Assembly (NCBI RefSeq): GCF_933775445.1
Contig: NC_065877.1
Location: 34,794,694 to 34,858,693, forward strand
Direction of reading: 5' to 3'
DNA: 64,000 nucleotides
Source: Argentina anserina
Lineage: Eukaryota > Streptophyta > Magnoliopsida > Rosales > Rosaceae
Shown: positions 60,575 to 64,000 of the stretch, in pieces
How the letters are laid out: each line of letters opens with the position of its first letter
How positions within the stretch are numbered: position 1 is the stretch's first letter
The notes under the pieces: model-generated
Databases searched by the model: none
What the model was told of the DNA's origin: nothing
Seen by the model: only the letters and a program-made list of their open reading frames with translations
Position numbers and translations under genes: made by a program

Positions 60575-62090
60575 ATGGCGTCCGCGGTCACCACGACCTG
60601 CTTGAGTCTTCCGCCAACACCTCGTGTTGAGATGGGCTCAAATTAATGCCATGTTGATTACAACACCAATAATGTTTGAATGGAAGAGATTAGCTGCAAT
60701 ATACACAAGATAAATGCATGTGAAATAACTCATTTAGTGTGATGTAGAGCTAGAAATAGCTAGGGTGGTGCAGCTATATTTGAATTACGTATGAGAACAA
60801 GTCTACAATCATGCAATGTTATTGTAGGAATGCATGGAGAATGAGTAGAGAGCATGCATGCATGAAACAATAGTTGAGAACTATTGGGAATAGTTTGATA
60901 CTATTTTAGTGTAGAACATTGAACGGGGAAAGAAGGTTAATTAAGACTTTGGTTTTGCTCTATGAATGTGTTCTCTATGTTAGCTTGACAAGAGTTGGCT
61001 ATAAATAGCCATGAAGGTTGTCATTGAAGAGTGGTAGATGAGCATCCGAGTTTTGTGTACTCTGTTGTTTAGGGAGAATTTCAGTGTATTGGGAAAAAAA
61101 TTGAGAGTGTGCGTTAAGAGGAGTGTACAAGGGTTCAAGGGCTTTGAGTTTGGGTATAAATTTTGAGTGAAACACCTTATATTTTTTTCACACTATTCTT
61201 GATAGTAAAGAAAAATCGGATCACGCCTCGTGGATGTACCTCAAGTAGTGAGGAAACCACACTAAATTTTTTGTTGTTGAGTGCGTTTGTTTTTCCCTAT
61301 TATAGTTGCTTCTCAATATCGTATCTTGTTGACTAATCCGTTGCGTGAAATCCAACACTTTGATCTCGTTTTACTTTCAAAAGCTCATCACCTAATCTTC
61401 CTAGGGCTGCTCCTCCCAAAATATTTTTTTCTGTCCAAACACGGCCTAGAAGCTTTTCTCCTAGGGTTTTAGTTCCGGTTGCGAGAAGCCTTGGCGGCGG
61501 CGTTTTGAAGAAGAATGAATGTAGCTCAGATTTGACAAAGCGTGGAGGAAAATCGTTGTTGTACAAGTATTGGAGGCAACAAGCAATGCAAGGCGAGAAG
61601 GAAAATGAGGGTCAAATTTTTCACGAGGAGTTGTACAAGGTCATGAAATCCACGTCTCCATACTGTCATTTATATCTGTGGATGGTGATCCAAATAAAGG
61701 AATTTTAGAAGAAAGATGCGAGTCAATTTTGCACTATATACTCTATAATTTTGGTGATCATCATTCTCCTGAAGAGTATTTGACCCTTATCTTGCAAAGC
61801 TTATCATGAAATACTCTGACATTCGAGAAAGGCAGCAACGTGTTCGAAAGCTTGAATTTCAGGAATTCTGTTTAAGAGGAAAGCTCCTTAGCTTGGTTAG
61901 GCCGTGCTGGTGTTGCCTTAAATGGGTAGCTGCTTTCTTGGCCGGGGGGCTTTTCTACCTTCTGCTCTTTTTTGCCTTCGTGACTTATCGCTGTGCTGCA
62001 ACACCAAAGCCCTCGGCGCCCGAACTTTATTTTAATTATCTGGATGTTCAAACAGATCTACAAAATCTGCACGAGATTACAAGGACCTGA
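60575..62090 (+). pseudogene. Broken gene of the same unrecognised family, copy 2
   Basis: Starts MASAVTTTCLSLPPTPR (60575-60624). The frame is interrupted by a 0.74-kb insertion and resumes at 61369 with F-T-F-K, aligning with R-L-T-F-K of copy 1. It runs on to about 61670 (GGKSLLYKYWRQQAMQGEKE and HEELYKVMKST). Two frame changes follow, near 61670 and 61775-61806. The last frame gives DIRERQQRVRKLEF and a hydrophobic segment WVAAFLAGGLFYLLLFFAFV before a stop at 62090. The 94-residue frame from 61806 could be made alone but is probably a C-terminal remnant. The N-terminus is transit-peptide-like. Family and function are not recognised. Confidence 0.55.
60625..61364. mobile_element. LTR-like insertion inside copy 2
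   Basis: The insertion begins TGTTGAGATGGG and is flanked by CTCG (60621-60624 and 61365-61368), with the next base out mismatched. Removing it restores the coding frame exactly. It contains a TATA box (CTATAAATAGCC, about 61001) and a tail around CCTCGTGGATGTACCTC typical of plant copia LTRs. A CAACA occurs at 61353-61357, near but not at the inferred right end. Probably a solo LTR with a degraded terminus. Confidence 0.55.
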
Positions 62091-62430
62091 CGATCTCTCA
62101 TTAATCAGTGTAATTTGCTTTTCTACAAGTATAATTTCTTAGACGGTAGCATGCATGGTTTTGGCTTATAATCTCCATGTTTTTTTAGACTCATATATTC
62201 AAGTGCTCTTTACCAGATTTACGTATCTCTGCAATCATCGATTCTAACTCTCATCACCGGATGATCTTTGTAGGGAGATCCCATGTTAGTGAGAATTTAT
62301 GTAGTGTATGGAGCAGGGCATGGTATTTTAATAGGATGAAATCTAAACTCGTCATCAGTATGGTAGCAAAACTCACTTCGACTAAAATATTGTTCCTCCA
62401 TGATTTCGAATGGGAGACATTGAAACATTG
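62091..62430. other. Intergenic, no gene seen
   Basis: Short AT-rich gap between the second broken gene and LTR copy D; no recognisable gene. Confidence 0.4.
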
Positions 62431-62809
62431 TGTAATAACCCTAAATTTCAAACAACATTTGAGTGGATTTGAATTCTTTAAAAATTGTGAAATTTAATTA
62501 GAATGGATGTGATTGATTACGACGATAGGAAACGAGTAACGGATACGTTATCGGAACGTTTAATTCGAAAAACGTTACGTTTCCGAACGTTTATATCGAC
62601 TTTTAATCCGTTGCTCGGTTTCGAAAACTTTCTTCACGGAAGTTGTAGAGCTCGTTGATACGAGTTCGTGGATATGTGACGCGTTCGAAACGGACATCGT
62701 ACGTAAAAGTTATTCACGTCGGAAGTTAGTTTCCGATTTAGAAACTAGTATAAAAAGGAAATTTTTGTAACTAGGGTTTCCATAACAGGAAACCCTTTCT
62801 TTTCCGCCG

Positions 62810-62850
<41 letters not shown>

Positions 62851-64000
62851 TCTCTCCTTCTCCTCGATCCCTCTCCCTCTCACTCTCGGCCTCACCTCCG
62901 ATCTCCCTTCACAGGGAGACGTGATCGTCACCGCCTAGCCGGGAAGCACCGCGCCGCTCCCCTCTCCAACCCCTGAGCTTGCGGCGCTCAACCTCACCGC
63001 CGAGAGCATCACTCATTCCCCGAGCTCCATCGTCGACACCGTCCTCCTCTTGCCTCCGGAGCCTCCACGATAAGAGTTGAACCCCGATTCGCCACACGGC
63101 CTCACCTCCACTCGCATCGACTGCGCCGGCCTCCCTAACGTCACCACCGACGAATCGAAATCTCCACGTTTGAGCTAGGTATGATCGTTGATTTGATGTT
63201 GTGTGTGCTTGTATGGTGATTTGGGGGTGATTGGGAGAATTTGGATTCGAATTGGGGAAGAATCGGCAGTGAAGGAGGGTGGGAGATACCGCCGCCTCTA
63301 GGCGGCGCGTGAGGGTGCTAGGGGTAGATTAGGGGTCGTCGGAGGCTGTAGGAAGGAAGAGGGGGAGGAGGGGGAGAGTTTGGGCACGGTGGTGACATCA
63401 CACGCGCCGGTTTTGGGCTCGGCGCGTGGGCCCCACGCGCTGCCGGCCGGAGGTGGTGCGTGTAACCCACGCGCCGCCACGTGCGGCGGTGTGAAAATGT
63501 TTTCCGATAGGGGTATTTTGGTAATTTACTTAAATGTAAATGTAATTTTTATTTACTACGGTAAATGTAATTAAATTTTACCTTCGGTAAATGTAATTAT
63601 AAATTACTTTCAGTAAAAAGTAATTTTGTAAAAAGGGTAATTTAGTAAATTTTATTTACTGAATTTGTATTTACATTTAAATAGTACGTATATGTACAAA
63701 AATACGTATTAATATTTATACGTACAGAAATACGTATTAATATTTATACGTACAGAAATACGTATTAATATTTATACGTACAGAAATACGTATATAATAT
63801 TTATACGTACAGAAATACGTATTAATATTTATACGTACATAAATACGTATTAATATTTATACGTACAGAAATACGTATATAATATTTATACGTACAGAAA
63901 TACGTATATAATATTTATACGTGCAGAAATACGTATTAATATTTATACGTACAGAAAATACGTATATAATATTTATACGTACAGAAATACGTGCTTAATA
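62431..64000 (+). mobile_element. Long LTR, copy D, running off the window
   Basis: Begins TGTAATAACCC at 62431, preceded by CATTG, which should recur after its right end. It has the TATA box (62749), (CT)n at about 62812-62846, GC-rich palindromes at 63410-63490 and an expanded tandem array. It is closest to copy C in the 63500-63700 segment. Whether it is a solo LTR or the 5' end of a full element cannot be told from this window. Confidence 0.9.
63684..64000. repeat. 28-29 bp tandem array in LTR copy D, at least eleven units
   Basis: Same core TATACGTACAGAAATACGTA as in copy C. Alternates of ACGTATTAAT and ACGTATATAAT occur. The array still continues at the window edge. Confidence 0.93.

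Noticed and set aside
60625..61364. The split in copy 2 as an intron
   Set aside because: The left junction could use a GT, but no AG acceptor fits the resumed frame, and CTCG direct repeats flank the segment as in an insertion.

Overview
This is a nuclear segment of a core eudicot plant genome. It is AT-rich with islands of GC-rich repeats, its genes are intron-containing or family-typical, and it is crowded with plant-type transposable elements. A woody or herbaceous rosid is plausible, but I cannot fix the species from sequence alone.

Four protein-coding loci stand out. (1) 4331-5410 (+): an intronless zinc-finger homeodomain gene of the ZHD8/9/10 group, closest by eye to ZHD9. (2) 26511-26771 (-): an 86-residue MINI ZINC FINGER microprotein, MIF2-like, which keeps the ZHD zinc finger but has no homeodomain. 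(3) 43359-44801 (-): a three-exon R2R3-MYB of subgroup 1, MYB30-like. (4) 53912-57375 (+): a five-exon DUF1666 gene with one in-frame TAG. From memory, Arabidopsis MYB30, MIF2 and ZHD9/ATHB34 are also immediate neighbours (AT3G28910, AT3G28917, AT3G28920). The three transcription-factor loci here therefore look like an ancestral block, inflated from a few kb to about 40 kb by repeats.

The repeats are unusually well preserved, and many have exact target-site duplications (TSDs). They include a GC-rich hAT element nested in an inverted-repeat element (8.0-9.0 kb), with a second MITE beside it (9.0-9.4 kb). A complete but decayed Ty1/copia element lies at 11969-17344. A near-perfect 1.07-kb foldback MULE with a 9-bp TSD follows at 17378-18446. 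An inverted-repeat element carrying a broken UGT73-like glycosyltransferase fragment is at 19.6-20.7 kb, and a hAT element at 21254-21844. Four long LTRs of one family, all in the same orientation, start at 21879, 33961, 37700 and 62431; two are solo LTRs with exact 5-bp TSDs. A 198-bp hAT MITE is at 27495-27692 and a 149-bp MULE-type MITE at 53129-53277.

The right-hand 6 kb (58.0-62.1 kb) holds two broken genes that I read as paralogues of one unrecognised family: an organelle-targeting-like N-terminus, a charged D-x-x-E-x-x-Q-R-x-R segment and a membrane segment. One is split by a 0.74-kb LTR-like insertion. They are the least explained coding material in the window.

Functionally, ZHD proteins are transcription factors that dimerise, and MIF proteins are known to bind ZHDs and block them. 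A ZHD gene and its microprotein antagonist thus sit in one neighbourhood, beside a MYB that in Arabidopsis links pathogen-induced cell death, very-long-chain lipid synthesis and brassinosteroid response. The regulatory coupling in this plant is inference.
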